Source of the DNA: Pseudotabrizicola sediminis
Lineage (GTDB): Bacteria > Pseudomonadota > Alphaproteobacteria > Rhodobacterales > Rhodobacteraceae
Assembly (NCBI RefSeq): GCF_004745575.1
Contig: NZ_RPEM01000011.1
Span: forward strand, 1 to 64,000
Direction of reading: 5' to 3'
DNA length: 64,000 bases
In this document: one piece after another, positions 33,741 to 42,248 of the stretch
Layout of the letters: each line of letters begins with the position of its first letter
Numbering within the stretch: position 1 is the first letter of the stretch
Position numbers and translations under genes: made by a program
The notes under the pieces: model-generated
What the model was told of the DNA's origin: nothing
Database searches by the model: none
What the model saw: only the letters and a program-made list of their open reading frames with translations

Positions 33741-36182
33741 ATGGCAGGCTTGCCGGGCAGCGCGCGTGTGGTGATCATCGGGGGCGGCGCTGTGGGGGCG
33801 TCGTGCCTGTATCATCTGGCTTTGGCCGGGTGGCGCGACTGCGTGCTGCTGGAAAAGAACGAGCTGACGGCGGGCAGCACCTGGCATGCGGCGGGCAATG
33901 TGCCGACGTTTTCCGCCAGCTGGTCGATCATGAACATGCAGCGCTATTCGGCGGGGCTGTATCGGGGGCTTGGCGAGGCGGTCGGCTATCCGATGAACTA
34001 CAATGTGACCGGATCGGTGCGGCTGGGGCACAGCGCGGAGCGGTTGCTTGAATTCCGGCGCGTGGCGGGGATGGGGCGGGCCCAAGGGATGGATCTGGAC
34101 ATCCTTGCGCCAGAGGAGATCCGCACGCGCTATCCGTTTGTGGAAACGCATGATCTGACCGGCGCGCTGTATGACCCCTATGACGGCGATATTGACCCGG
34201 CACAGCTGACCCAGGCGCTTGCCAAGGGCGCGCGCGATCTGGGCGCGCATGTGGAGCGGTTCTGCCCGGTGACGGGGGCCGCTTGGACCGGCAGCGAATG
34301 GGTGCTGACGACCCCTAAAGGCGAGATCCGGGCCGAATATGTGGTGAATGCGGGCGGCTATTACGCGGCCGAGGTCGGCCGGATGTTCGGCCGCCGGGTG
34401 CCGATGATGGTGATGAGCCACCAGTACATGCTGTTCGACGCCATCCCCGAACTGGAAGCCTGGACGAAAGAGGCCGGCCACAAGCTGCCGCTGCTGCGCG
34501 ATGTCGACAGCAGTTACTACCTGCGACAGGAAAAGATGGGCTTCAACCTCGGCCCCTATGAAAACCCCTGTCGCGCGCATTGGGCCACGCCGGATGACCC
34601 GATGCCGGACGATTTCAGCTTTCAGCTGTTCCCCGACGATCTGGAGCGGCTGGAGTTCCAGATCACCGACGCGATGGCGCGGGTGCCGCTGCTGGCGCAG
34701 GCGAACCTGCAAAAGGTGATCAACGGGCCGATCCCCTATACCCCCGATGGCAACCCGCTGATCGGGCCGATGCCGGGGGTGCCCAATGCGTTCGAGGCTT
34801 GCGTGTTCACTTTCGGCATCTGTCAGGCCGGCGGGGCTGGCAAGGTGCTGGCGGAATGGGTGACCGAGGGTGCGACCGAATGGGATATGTGGTCGTGTGA
34901 TCCGCGCCGCTTTACCGGGTTCGAGGATCACTATTATTGCGTCGCCAAGGGGATGGAGGTGTACGGCCACGAATATGCCATGCATTTCCCGCATCATGTC
35001 TGGCCTGCGGGGCGGATGAAGAAGCAAAGCGCGGTGCATGACCGGGTGGCAGGTTTGGGGGCGCAGTTCGGGCCCTACAATGGCTGGGAGCGGGCGCTTT
35101 GGTATGCCGCTGCCGGGGATGACACTTCGGAAGACGCACAGCGGACATGGGCGCGCAAGGGGCCGTGGTTCCGCGCGGTTCAGGCAGAGTGTCAGGCGGT
35201 GCGGGACGCCTGCGGCATACTCGACCTGCCGGGGTTCTCGCGCTTTGTGGTGACTGGGGCGGGGGTGGCGGACTGGCTGGCCCTGCAGATCACCGGGCGG
35301 GTGCCCGGCGTGGGGCGGCTTGGGCTGGCCTATTTCGCTGATGACAAGGGCCGGATCGTGACCGAGATGTCAGTGGCGCGATTGGCTGAGGACAAGGTGC
35401 TGCTGATCACCGCCGCCACCGCGCAGGCGCATGACAAGGACTGGCTTTTGCGGCATCTGGCCCCGGGGCTGGTGCTGGAAGACCAGACCGACGACTGGTC
35501 TACCCATATCCTGACCGGCCCGAAATCGCGCGACGTCTTGGCAGCGGTCACGGATGCGGACCTGGCGCGGCCATGGCTGACCTGGCAACAGGCGCGGATT
35601 GCCGGGGCCGAGGTCATCCTGATGCGGGTCAGCTTCGCGGGGGAACTGGGCTGGGAAATCCATTCGCGCGTGGCGGACACGCCCGGCGTCTGGGATGCGG
35701 TCTGGGAGGCTGGGCTGGCGCATGGGATGGTGCCCTTTGGCATGTTCGCGCTGAACTCCCTGCGGATCGAAAAGGGGTATCGCGCGTGGAAGGGCGACCT
35801 TTCTACCGACTACACCGTGTTGCAGGGTGGGTTGGACCGGTTCGTGGACTGGACCAAACCTGACTTTCGCGGGCAGGCGGCACTGGCTGCGCAAAAGCAG
35901 GCGGGCGTGGCCAAGCGCTTTGTCACCCTGCGGATCGACGCGGGCGATCTGGACCCGCCCTATATGGCGACGCTGTGGCACGCGGGTGTGGCCGTAGGAG
36001 AGGTCACCAGCGCGGCTTTCGGCCATCGGGTGGGGGCCTGCCTTGGCCTTGGCATGTTGCGCGCCGATCTGGCGACGCCGGGGACGGTGCTGGAGGTGGA
36101 GGTGTTCGGCGAGCGCGTCCGGGCCGAGGTGATGCCGGAGGGGCCGGCGTGGGACGCGGGCAACACACGGTTGCGCGGCTGA
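33741..36182 (+). CDS. Dimethylglycine/sarcosine dehydrogenase-like FAD- and folate-dependent oxidoreductase
   Basis: An 813-residue two-part enzyme. Residues ~10-400 are a DAO-type FAD oxidoreductase (VVIIGGGAVGASCLYHLA; STWHAAG contains the histidine that binds FAD covalently in dimethylglycine and sarcosine dehydrogenases). Residues ~420-813 are a GcvT-like tetrahydrofolate domain (FDLP-type segment ILDLPGFSRF, VSFAGELGWEIH, FGMFALNSLRIEKGYRAWKGDL). It would oxidatively demethylate an N-methyl amine and pass the carbon to tetrahydrofolate. ATG 33741 follows GGGGAGAG; a TTG at 33723 is less likely. It is the first gene of the cluster divergent from LysR. Confidence 0.87.
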   Translation: MAGLPGSARVVIIGGGAVGASCLYHLALAGWRDCVLLEKNELTAGSTWHAAGNVPTFSASWSIMNMQRYSAGLYRGLGEAVGYPMNYNVTGSVRLGHSAERLLEFRRVAGMGRAQGMDLDILAPEEIRTRYPFVETHDLTGALYDPYDGDIDPAQLTQALAKGARDLGAHVERFCPVTGAAWTGSEWVLTTPKGEIRAEYVVNAGGYYAAEVGRMFGRRVPMMVMSHQYMLFDAIPELEAWTKEAGHKLPLLRDVDSSYYLRQEKMGFNLGPYENPCRAHWATPDDPMPDDFSFQLFPDDLERLEFQITDAMARVPLLAQANLQKVINGPIPYTPDGNPLIGPMPGVPNAFEACVFTFGICQAGGAGKVLAEWVTEGATEWDMWSCDPRRFTGFEDHYYCVAKGMEVYGHEYAMHFPHHVWPAGRMKKQSAVHDRVAGLGAQFGPYNGWERALWYAAAGDDTSEDAQRTWARKGPWFRAVQAECQAVRDACGILDLPGFSRFVVTGAGVADWLALQITGRVPGVGRLGLAYFADDKGRIVTEMSVARLAEDKVLLITAATAQAHDKDWLLRHLAPGLVLEDQTDDWSTHILTGPKSRDVLAAVTDADLARPWLTWQQARIAGAEVILMRVSFAGELGWEIHSRVADTPGVWDAVWEAGLAHGMVPFGMFALNSLRIEKGYRAWKGDLSTDYTVLQGGLDRFVDWTKPDFRGQAALAAQKQAGVAKRFVTLRIDAGDLDPPYMATLWHAGVAVGEVTSAAFGHRVGACLGLGMLRADLATPGTVLEVEVFGERVRAEVMPEGPAWDAGNTRLRG

Positions 36183-36192
36183 GAGTGCGGGA

Positions 36193-36213
36193 CCGGGGGT
36201 TTCACACCCCCGG
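36193..36213 (+). repeat. GC-rich palindromic intergenic repeat, copy B
   Basis: CCGGGGGT-TTCAC-ACCCCCGG, a perfect 8-bp hairpin, followed by AGCCCCCGTGGGATATTTTT. It fills most of the gap between the two flavoprotein genes. Confidence 0.7.
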
Positions 36214-36242
36214 AGCCCCCGTGGGATATTTTTGAACAGATA

Positions 36243-38690
36243 ATGAGGTTTGACGTGGGTTTGCCGGACAAGGCGCGGGCGGTGATTGTCGGGGGGGGCA
36301 TTTCGGGCTGCTCTGTTGCCTATCATCTGGCGAAGGCTGGGTGGACCGATATTGTGCTGCTGGAGCGCAAGCGGCTTACCTCGGGCACCACATGGCATGC
36401 GGCGGGGCTGATCGGGCAGTTGCGGGGGTCGGCCAACATGACCCGGCTCGCACGGTATTCGGCGGGGCTTTATGTGGGGCTGGAGGCAGAGACCGGCATT
36501 GCCACCGGCATGCGGCAGGTGGGGTCAATCTCGGTGGCGCTGACGCCGGACCGGCTGGAGGAATTGCGCAGGCAGGCGACACTGGCGCGAATTTTCGATG
36601 TTGAGGTGGGGGAGATTTCTCCGTCTGACATCAAGGCGATGTATCCGCATCTGGAGGTGGGGGATGTGCTGGGCGGGGTGCATCTGCCGCTGGATGGGCA
36701 ATGTGATCCGGCCAATATCGCGATGGCATTGGCCAAGGGCGCGCGGATGCGCGGGGCGGTGATTGCCGAAGGTTTCGCTGTGACGAAGGTCACGACGGCA
36801 GGGGGCCGGGTTACCGGGGTGGATTATACGGGGCCAGAGGGTGCCGCGCATATCGCCGCCGATGTGGTGATCAACTGCGGCGGCATGTGGGGGCGCGATC
36901 TGGCGGCGCAGAACGGGGTCACCGTGCCGCTGCATGCCTGCGAGCATTTTTACCTCGTGACCGAGCCGATTGCCGACCTTGGCCATCTGCCGGTGCTGCG
37001 GGTGCCTGATGAATGCGCCTATTACAAATCCGACGCGGGCAAGATGATGCTGGGGGCGTTCGAGCCGAAGGCCAAGCCTTGGGGCATGGGCGGCATCCGC
37101 GCCGATTTCGAGTTTGATACGCTGCCCGAGGACTGGGACCATTTCCAGCCGATCCTTGAGGCGGCAATGGAGCGGATGCCGCTGTTCCAGACCGCTGGCA
37201 TCCATACGTTTTTCAACGGGCCAGAGAGTTTCACCCCCGATGACCGCTATTACCTTGGCGAGGCCCCGGGCCTGGGCGGGTATTGGGTGGCTGCAGGGTA
37301 CAACTCTGTCGGCATTGCGTCCAGTGGCGGGGCGGGGATGGCGCTGGCGCATTGGATTACCGAAGGCGAGCCGCCGTTCGATCTGTGGGAGGTCGATATC
37401 CGCCGGGCGCAGCCATTCCAGAAGAACCGCAGTTATCTGAAAGAGCGGGTGAGCGAGACGCTGGGGCTGCTCTACGCCGATCACTACCCTTACCGCCAGA
37501 TGGCGACCAGCCGGGGGGTGCGGCGCAGCCCGCTGCATGAACACCTCAAGGCGCGCGGGGCGGTGTTCGGCGAGGTGGCGGGCTGGGAACGGGCGAACTG
37601 GTTTGCCGATGCGGGGCAGGAGGGGGCGTATCGCTATGGCTGGGGCCGGGCGAACTGGTTTACCAACCAGCGCGCCGAGCATATGGCGGTGCGCACCGGG
37701 GTTGGCCTGTTCGACATGACCAGTTTTGGCAAGATCCGGGTCGAGGGGCCGGGTGCCTGCGCCTTTCTGAACCGGGTCTGTGCCGCGCAGATTGATGTGG
37801 CTGTGGGCCGTGTGGTCTATAGCCAGATGCTGAACCCGAAGGGTGGCATCGAGAGTGATCTGACAGTGACGCGGCTGTCAGAGACGGCCTTCCTGCTGGT
37901 GGTGCCGGGGGCGACCCTGCAGCGCGATCTGGCCTGGCTCTCGCGGCATCTGGGCGATGATTTCGCGGTGATCACCGATATGACGGCGGCGGAATCGGTG
38001 CTGTGCCTTATGGGGCCGCAGTCGCGTGAGATTATGGGCCGGGTGTCGCCACAGGACTTCAGCAATGCCGCGCATCCCTTTGGTGCCGCGCGGGAAATCG
38101 AGATCGGCATGGGGCTGGCCCGGGCGCACCGGGTGTCTTATGTGGGCGAGCTTGGGTGGGAGTTGTATGTGCCCACCGATCAGGCCGCCCATGTGTTCGA
38201 GGCGCTTGTCGAGGCGGCGCCTGAACTGAAGCTCTGCGGTCTGCATGCCCTTGATTCGTGCCGGATCGAGAAGGCCTATCGCCATTTCGGCCATGACATC
38301 ACCGATGAGGATCATGTGCTGGAAGCGGGCTTGGGCTTTGCCGTCAGCCGCAAGAAGCCCGGTTTCATCGGGCGCGACGCGGTGCTGCGCAAGGCCGAGG
38401 CCGGATTGTCGCGGCGGATGGTGCAGTTTCTGGTGCGCGATCCCGAGGCGATGATCTTTCACAATGAGGCGATCGTGCGGGATGGCCGCATTGTCGGGCC
38501 GGTGACCAGCGGTAACTACGGCCATGCCTTGGGTGGGGCCGTGGGGCTGGGTTATGTGCCTTGCGCGGGGGAGAGCGACGCGGATGTGCTGGCGTCCGTC
38601 TATGAGATCGAGATTGCCGGGCGGCGATACGCGGCCGAGGTATCCTTGGTGCCGCTGTATGACCCCACATCCGAACGGATGCGCGCGTGA
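36243..38690 (+). CDS. Second dimethylglycine dehydrogenase-like FAD/GcvT-domain oxidoreductase
   Basis: An 815-residue paralogue of the preceding enzyme with the same two halves: FAD domain with AVIVGGGISGCSVAYHLA and TTWHAAGLIGQLRGSANM, and a GcvT-like C-terminus with FDMTSFGKIRVEGPGA, YSQMLNPKGGIESDLTV, SYVGELGWELYVP and GLHALDSCRIEKAYRHFG. The N-terminal substrate region differs markedly from its neighbour's, so the two probably act on different methylated amines or on successive demethylations. This copy is closer to classical dimethylglycine dehydrogenases. ATG 36243 has weak upstream complementarity; the gap before it is mostly the repeat. Confidence 0.88.
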   Translation: MRFDVGLPDKARAVIVGGGISGCSVAYHLAKAGWTDIVLLERKRLTSGTTWHAAGLIGQLRGSANMTRLARYSAGLYVGLEAETGIATGMRQVGSISVALTPDRLEELRRQATLARIFDVEVGEISPSDIKAMYPHLEVGDVLGGVHLPLDGQCDPANIAMALAKGARMRGAVIAEGFAVTKVTTAGGRVTGVDYTGPEGAAHIAADVVINCGGMWGRDLAAQNGVTVPLHACEHFYLVTEPIADLGHLPVLRVPDECAYYKSDAGKMMLGAFEPKAKPWGMGGIRADFEFDTLPEDWDHFQPILEAAMERMPLFQTAGIHTFFNGPESFTPDDRYYLGEAPGLGGYWVAAGYNSVGIASSGGAGMALAHWITEGEPPFDLWEVDIRRAQPFQKNRSYLKERVSETLGLLYADHYPYRQMATSRGVRRSPLHEHLKARGAVFGEVAGWERANWFADAGQEGAYRYGWGRANWFTNQRAEHMAVRTGVGLFDMTSFGKIRVEGPGACAFLNRVCAAQIDVAVGRVVYSQMLNPKGGIESDLTVTRLSETAFLLVVPGATLQRDLAWLSRHLGDDFAVITDMTAAESVLCLMGPQSREIMGRVSPQDFSNAAHPFGAAREIEIGMGLARAHRVSYVGELGWELYVPTDQAAHVFEALVEAAPELKLCGLHALDSCRIEKAYRHFGHDITDEDHVLEAGLGFAVSRKKPGFIGRDAVLRKAEAGLSRRMVQFLVRDPEAMIFHNEAIVRDGRIVGPVTSGNYGHALGGAVGLGYVPCAGESDADVLASVYEIEIAGRRYAAEVSLVPLYDPTSERMRA

Positions 38691-38698
38691 CTGACGCT

Positions 38699-38717
38699 GG
38701 GGGGCTGTCTGCCCCCC
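38699..38717 (+). repeat. GC-rich palindromic intergenic repeat, copy C
   Basis: GGGGGGC-TGTCT-GCCCCCC, a perfect 7-bp hairpin, followed by GGCCCCCGAAGGATAGTTTC. It sits between the second flavoprotein gene and the MttB-like gene. Confidence 0.7.
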
Positions 38718-38746
38718 GGCCCCCGAAGGATAGTTTCAGACAGAAA

Positions 38747-40312
38747 ATGGGTGATGCGATGAGTGATCTTGGCGAAGTGTGTGAGCCGTCGCGTGCAAAA
38801 CGCTCAGGCGGGCGGGGGGCGCGGGTGGCGTTGCGCTCGGCCCCGTTGTCAGATGCGATGCGGCCCATCCGTCCCGGGATGCCGGGCGGGCAGTACCGAC
38901 CGCTGACCGACGCGGGAATGGCCCGCATCCATCAGGCGGCCTTGCAGGCGCTGGAGGAGATTGGCCTTTCTCAGGCCCCGCCTTCAGGGGTGGAGGTGAT
39001 GACCGCCGCCGGGGCCATTCAGGGCAATGATGGTCGGCTGCGCTTTCCCCGCGCGCTGGTCGAGGATATGCTGGCAGTGGCGGCGCGCAACATCACGCTG
39101 CATGCCCGCGACCCGCGCCATGACATGCAGCTGACCGGCAGCAATGTGCACTACGGCACGGCGGGCGCGGCGGTGCATATCGTCGATCCGTTCACGCTGG
39201 AGTATCGCGACAGCACGGCGCAGGATCTGTATGATGCGGCGCGGCTGGTGGATAACCTCGACAACATCCATTTCTACCAGCGCACCATGGTTTGCCGCGA
39301 TGTGGTGGACAACCGCGACATGGACCTGAACACACTGTATGGCTGCCTTGCCGGCACGGTGAAACATGTGGGTACCTCGTTCAGCGACCCGGCCCATGTG
39401 GCCGATTGTTTTGACATGCTCTACATGGTGGCAGGGGGCGAGGAGAAATGGCTGGAACGGCCCTTTGTCAGCAATTCCAATTGCTTCGTCGTGCCGCCGA
39501 TGAAGTTTGCCGAAGAATCCTGCATCACAATGGAGGATTGTATCCGGCGCGGGATGCCGATGCTGCTGCTCTCTGCCGGGCAGGCCGGGGCGACGGCGCC
39601 TGCGCCGATCGCGCTGACGATCGTGCAGGCGGTGGCGGAATGTCTTGCCGGGGTGGTCTATGCCAATTCCATCATAAAGGGCGCGCCCTGCATCTTTGGC
39701 ACCTGGCCTTTCGTCAGCGATCTGCGCACCGGGGCGATGTCGGGCGGGTCGGCGGAACAGGCACTGTTGACGGCAGGCTGTGCGCAGATGCACCGGTTCT
39801 ACGACCTGCCGGGCGGGGCGGCGTCGGGCATTTCCGACAGCAAGCTGCCCGACATGCAGGCCGGGTGGGAGCAGGGGATCACCAACACGCTTGCCGGTCT
39901 GGCGGGGTTGAACCTGTGCTACGAGGCGGTGGGGATGCATGCGTCGCTTCTGGGCTTCTGTCTGGAATCGCTGGTGCTGGGGGATGATCTGCTCGGTCAG
40001 GCGATGCGCTGTGTGCGCGGCATCGACGTGACCGAGGACAGCACCAGCATTGACGCGATGAAGGAGGTCTGCCTTGGCGGGCCGGGGCATTACCTTGGAT
40101 CAGACCAGACCCTGCGGTTGATGCAGACCGAATACACCTATCCCATGGTGGGCAACCGCATGAGCCCGAAAGAGTGGAACGAGGCGGGCAAGCCGCAACT
40201 GCTCGACAAGGCGGTGGAGCGCAAGAATGCGATCCTTGCCAAGGCCGGGTGTCGGGTGGACCCCGAGATTGATGCGGCGATCCGGGCAAAATACCGGATT
40301 CATTTTCAGTGA
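38747..40312 (+). CDS. Trimethylamine methyltransferase (MttB) superfamily protein, non-pyrrolysine
   Basis: A 521-residue (beta/alpha)8 methyltransferase of the MttB family. Recognisable blocks: GGQYRPLTDAGMARIHQAAL, NITLHARDPRHDM, HYGTAGAAVHIVDP, VKHVGTSFSDP, LSAGQAGATAPAPIALTI and CLGGPGHYLGSDQTL. Archaeal MttB uses an in-frame UAG for pyrrolysine; here the frame is continuous, as in non-Pyl members such as the glycine-betaine methyltransferase MtgB, so a quaternary-amine substrate is likelier than trimethylamine. These enzymes normally methylate a corrinoid protein, which is not encoded nearby. Start could be 38747 or 38759 (MSDLGE); neither has a clear ribosome-binding site. Confidence 0.88.
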   Translation: MGDAMSDLGEVCEPSRAKRSGGRGARVALRSAPLSDAMRPIRPGMPGGQYRPLTDAGMARIHQAALQALEEIGLSQAPPSGVEVMTAAGAIQGNDGRLRFPRALVEDMLAVAARNITLHARDPRHDMQLTGSNVHYGTAGAAVHIVDPFTLEYRDSTAQDLYDAARLVDNLDNIHFYQRTMVCRDVVDNRDMDLNTLYGCLAGTVKHVGTSFSDPAHVADCFDMLYMVAGGEEKWLERPFVSNSNCFVVPPMKFAEESCITMEDCIRRGMPMLLLSAGQAGATAPAPIALTIVQAVAECLAGVVYANSIIKGAPCIFGTWPFVSDLRTGAMSGGSAEQALLTAGCAQMHRFYDLPGGAASGISDSKLPDMQAGWEQGITNTLAGLAGLNLCYEAVGMHASLLGFCLESLVLGDDLLGQAMRCVRGIDVTEDSTSIDAMKEVCLGGPGHYLGSDQTLRLMQTEYTYPMVGNRMSPKEWNEAGKPQLLDKAVERKNAILAKAGCRVDPEIDAAIRAKYRIHFQ

Positions 40313-40337
40313 GGCGCGCTATGGGCGGAGACGCAAA

Positions 40338-41237
40338 GTGAAGATCGGGTATATCGGGCTTGGCAATCTGGGCGGGCATCTGGCGGCCAGCCTGATAAGC
40401 GCGGGGCATCAGGTGGTGGTCTATGACCGCGACCCGGTGCTTGCAGAGCGGCACCGGGCGCTTGGGGCAGGGGTGGCGGACAGCCCGGCCGAACTGGCGG
40501 CACTGGTGGATCATGTCTTCACCTGCCTGCCGTCGCCCGCCGTGTCCGAAGCGGTGCTGGCACAGGTGCTGACCACGGCGCGGCCCGGCATGACCTGGGT
40601 GGAAAACTCCACCCTTGGCCGCGATGATGTGATCCGGCTGGCGGCAGTCGCGCAGGCGGCGGGGCTGCGCATGCTGGAGGCTCCGGTGACGGGCGGCGTG
40701 CATCTGGCGGCGCGGGGGGAAATCACGGTGCTGGTGGGCGGCGACGCTGACCTTTTGGACCTGCACCGCCCCGCCCTGATGGCGATTGGTAACCGCTTGT
40801 TCCACATGGGGCCCTTGGGGTCGGCGGCGGTGATCAAAGTGATCACCAATATGCTGGCCTTTATCCATCTGGTGGCGGATGGCGAGGCGCTAATGCTGGC
40901 AAAACGCGGGGGCCTGGATCTGAAAACCGCGTGGGAGGCAATTGCAGCGTCATCGGGCAGCAGTTTCGTGCATGAAACCGAAGGCCAGCTGATCCTGAAC
41001 GGCAGCTATGACATTGCGTTTACGATGGATCTGGCGCTGAAAGACCTCGGCTTTGCCATGGGGTTCGGGCAGGAATTCGGCGTGCCGCTGGATCTGGCGG
41101 GCCAGACCATGCAAACCTTTGTCAAGGGTCGCGCGGCCTATGGCGGGGCGGCGCAATCGACGCAGATCGTGAAACTGCTGGAAGATGCGCTTGGCACTGA
41201 CCTGCGGGCCAAAGGTTTCCCGGCCCGCCTGGAGTGA
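40338..41237 (+). CDS. NAD(P)-dependent oxidoreductase, 3-hydroxyisobutyrate dehydrogenase family
   Basis: A 299-residue beta-hydroxyacid dehydrogenase. The Rossmann motif GYIGLGNLGGHLAASL lies at the N-terminus, the substrate loop is EAPVTGGVHLAARGEITVLVGG, and the catalytic lysine is in SAAVIKVITNM. GTG 40338 is the start, 7 nt after GGAG (40327-40330); ATGs upstream are inside the MttB-like gene. It follows that gene by 25 bp and is probably co-transcribed. The substrate may be an aldehyde or hydroxyacid product of the amine pathway, but this is inference only. Confidence 0.87.
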   Translation: MKIGYIGLGNLGGHLAASLISAGHQVVVYDRDPVLAERHRALGAGVADSPAELAALVDHVFTCLPSPAVSEAVLAQVLTTARPGMTWVENSTLGRDDVIRLAAVAQAAGLRMLEAPVTGGVHLAARGEITVLVGGDADLLDLHRPALMAIGNRLFHMGPLGSAAVIKVITNMLAFIHLVADGEALMLAKRGGLDLKTAWEAIAASSGSSFVHETEGQLILNGSYDIAFTMDLALKDLGFAMGFGQEFGVPLDLAGQTMQTFVKGRAAYGGAAQSTQIVKLLEDALGTDLRAKGFPARLE

Positions 41238-41253
41238 AGGTCTCTGCGTCGTC

Positions 41254-42177
41254 CTATCGCCAGATCGGGTTGGACCATGCCCGCTTGCCTGCCGCATCCA
41301 TCAGGGTAACACGCAGCCAGGGGCTGTTGCCAAACCGTTCCAAGTCCAGTTGTGATGTGGTCATGGAGTGGCCGTGGACCGCGCGTGCGGCGGTGCCTTG
41401 GCCTTGTACGATCATGGCGGCCACGGCAGAACTGTCGACTTCGATCCGGTCGTCGAACAGGCGGATGTCGCGCAGTTCCGGCCCTTGGCTGGAGTAGAAA
41501 TCGCCGGATTTGAGCGCGGACAGCAGGGCGTCGGACGTGTTCCCGGGCGCTTTCACCATCACCCAGCCGCCGAAGTGGTCGGGCTCATGGAAATGGGCGT
41601 CATCGGTGGCGATCATGGTCAGGCGTCGGCCCTCGGTCAGCAGCAGGTCGGCGATGGCCGCCCCATCCGGCCGGTCGCAGCCCATGGCGCAGCCGTGGTT
41701 GTAGATCTCTACCGCATGGGCCGCAGTCACCCCGCGCGCATCGGCCAGCGTCAGGCCCGACCATTGCGGATGGGCGATGGCGACAAAGGCCCCGGCTTCG
41801 ACCGCGCGCGCGGCCAGTTCGGCAGCGGTTTCCTGACCCGGTTTGACGTGGAAATCCGGGCTGTCGGATGGCGCGAAATCGGCGGGCAGGCCGACCGCCA
41901 GAATGTGCCACAGCTCGCCATTCGCCATCGCGCCGGAGTGCAGCTCGGCTCCGAGGATGGTGGTGAAATCGTCGGTCCGGAATGGCACTGTATCCACGAT
42001 CGGATAGTCGTAGCAGCCGACAAAATGATCGGTCAGGGCCAGAAAATCATAGCCTTCCGCGCGGTAGCGGCGGCAGACCTCTTCCGGTGACAATACCCCA
42101 TCGGACCGGGTGGAATGGGTGTGCAGATTGCCGCGCCAGAAGCGACCGGCGGCGGAAAAGGCGGTGGGGCGGATCAT
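41254..42177 (-). CDS. PHP-domain metal-dependent phosphoesterase-like protein
   Basis: A 307-residue protein with the PHP metal-binding motifs: NLHTHSTRSDG (motif I), ALTDHF (II), AIAHPQW (III) and IATDDAHFHEP (IV). A C-terminal beta-rich part (about 230-307) follows the catalytic domain. PHP proteins of this size act as phosphoesterases or histidinol-phosphatase-like hydrolases; no substrate can be assigned. ATG 42177 is preferred to an in-frame ATG 12 codons upstream. It converges on the oxidoreductase gene with 16 bp between the stops and lies downstream of tyrS on the same strand. Confidence 0.82.
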   Translation of the reverse strand: MIRPTAFSAAGRFWRGNLHTHSTRSDGVLSPEEVCRRYRAEGYDFLALTDHFVGCYDYPIVDTVPFRTDDFTTILGAELHSGAMANGELWHILAVGLPADFAPSDSPDFHVKPGQETAAELAARAVEAGAFVAIAHPQWSGLTLADARGVTAAHAVEIYNHGCAMGCDRPDGAAIADLLLTEGRRLTMIATDDAHFHEPDHFGGWVMVKAPGNTSDALLSALKSGDFYSSQGPELRDIRLFDDRIEVDSSAVAAMIVQGQGTAARAVHGHSMTTSQLDLERFGNSPWLRVTLMDAAGKRAWSNPIWR

Positions 42178-42201
42178 GGCTTTCGGCTTTCTGAAAGGGC
42201 G

Positions 42202-42227
42202 CTGCCGCGGCACGCTAGCCGCGGCAG
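42202..42227 (-). terminator. Hairpin between tyrS and the PHP gene, possible tyrS terminator
   Basis: A perfect 10-bp stem, CTGCCGCGGC/GCCGCGGCAG, with a 6-nt loop, 22 bp past the tyrS stop. A U-tract is lacking (CGCCCTTTC follows on the minus strand). Confidence 0.4.
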
Positions 42228-42248
42228 ATCACCGTTTCAAGAACCCCG

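Noticed and set aside
36193-36235. Intrinsic terminator between the two flavoprotein genes
   Set aside because: A hairpin and a T-run exist but are separated by about 18 bp, and the same hairpin type recurs in other gaps, so a repeat is the better reading.
38747-40312. Pyrrolysine-containing trimethylamine methyltransferase
   Set aside because: No in-frame TAG occurs within the gene and no pyl genes are seen; it is the non-Pyl branch of the family.
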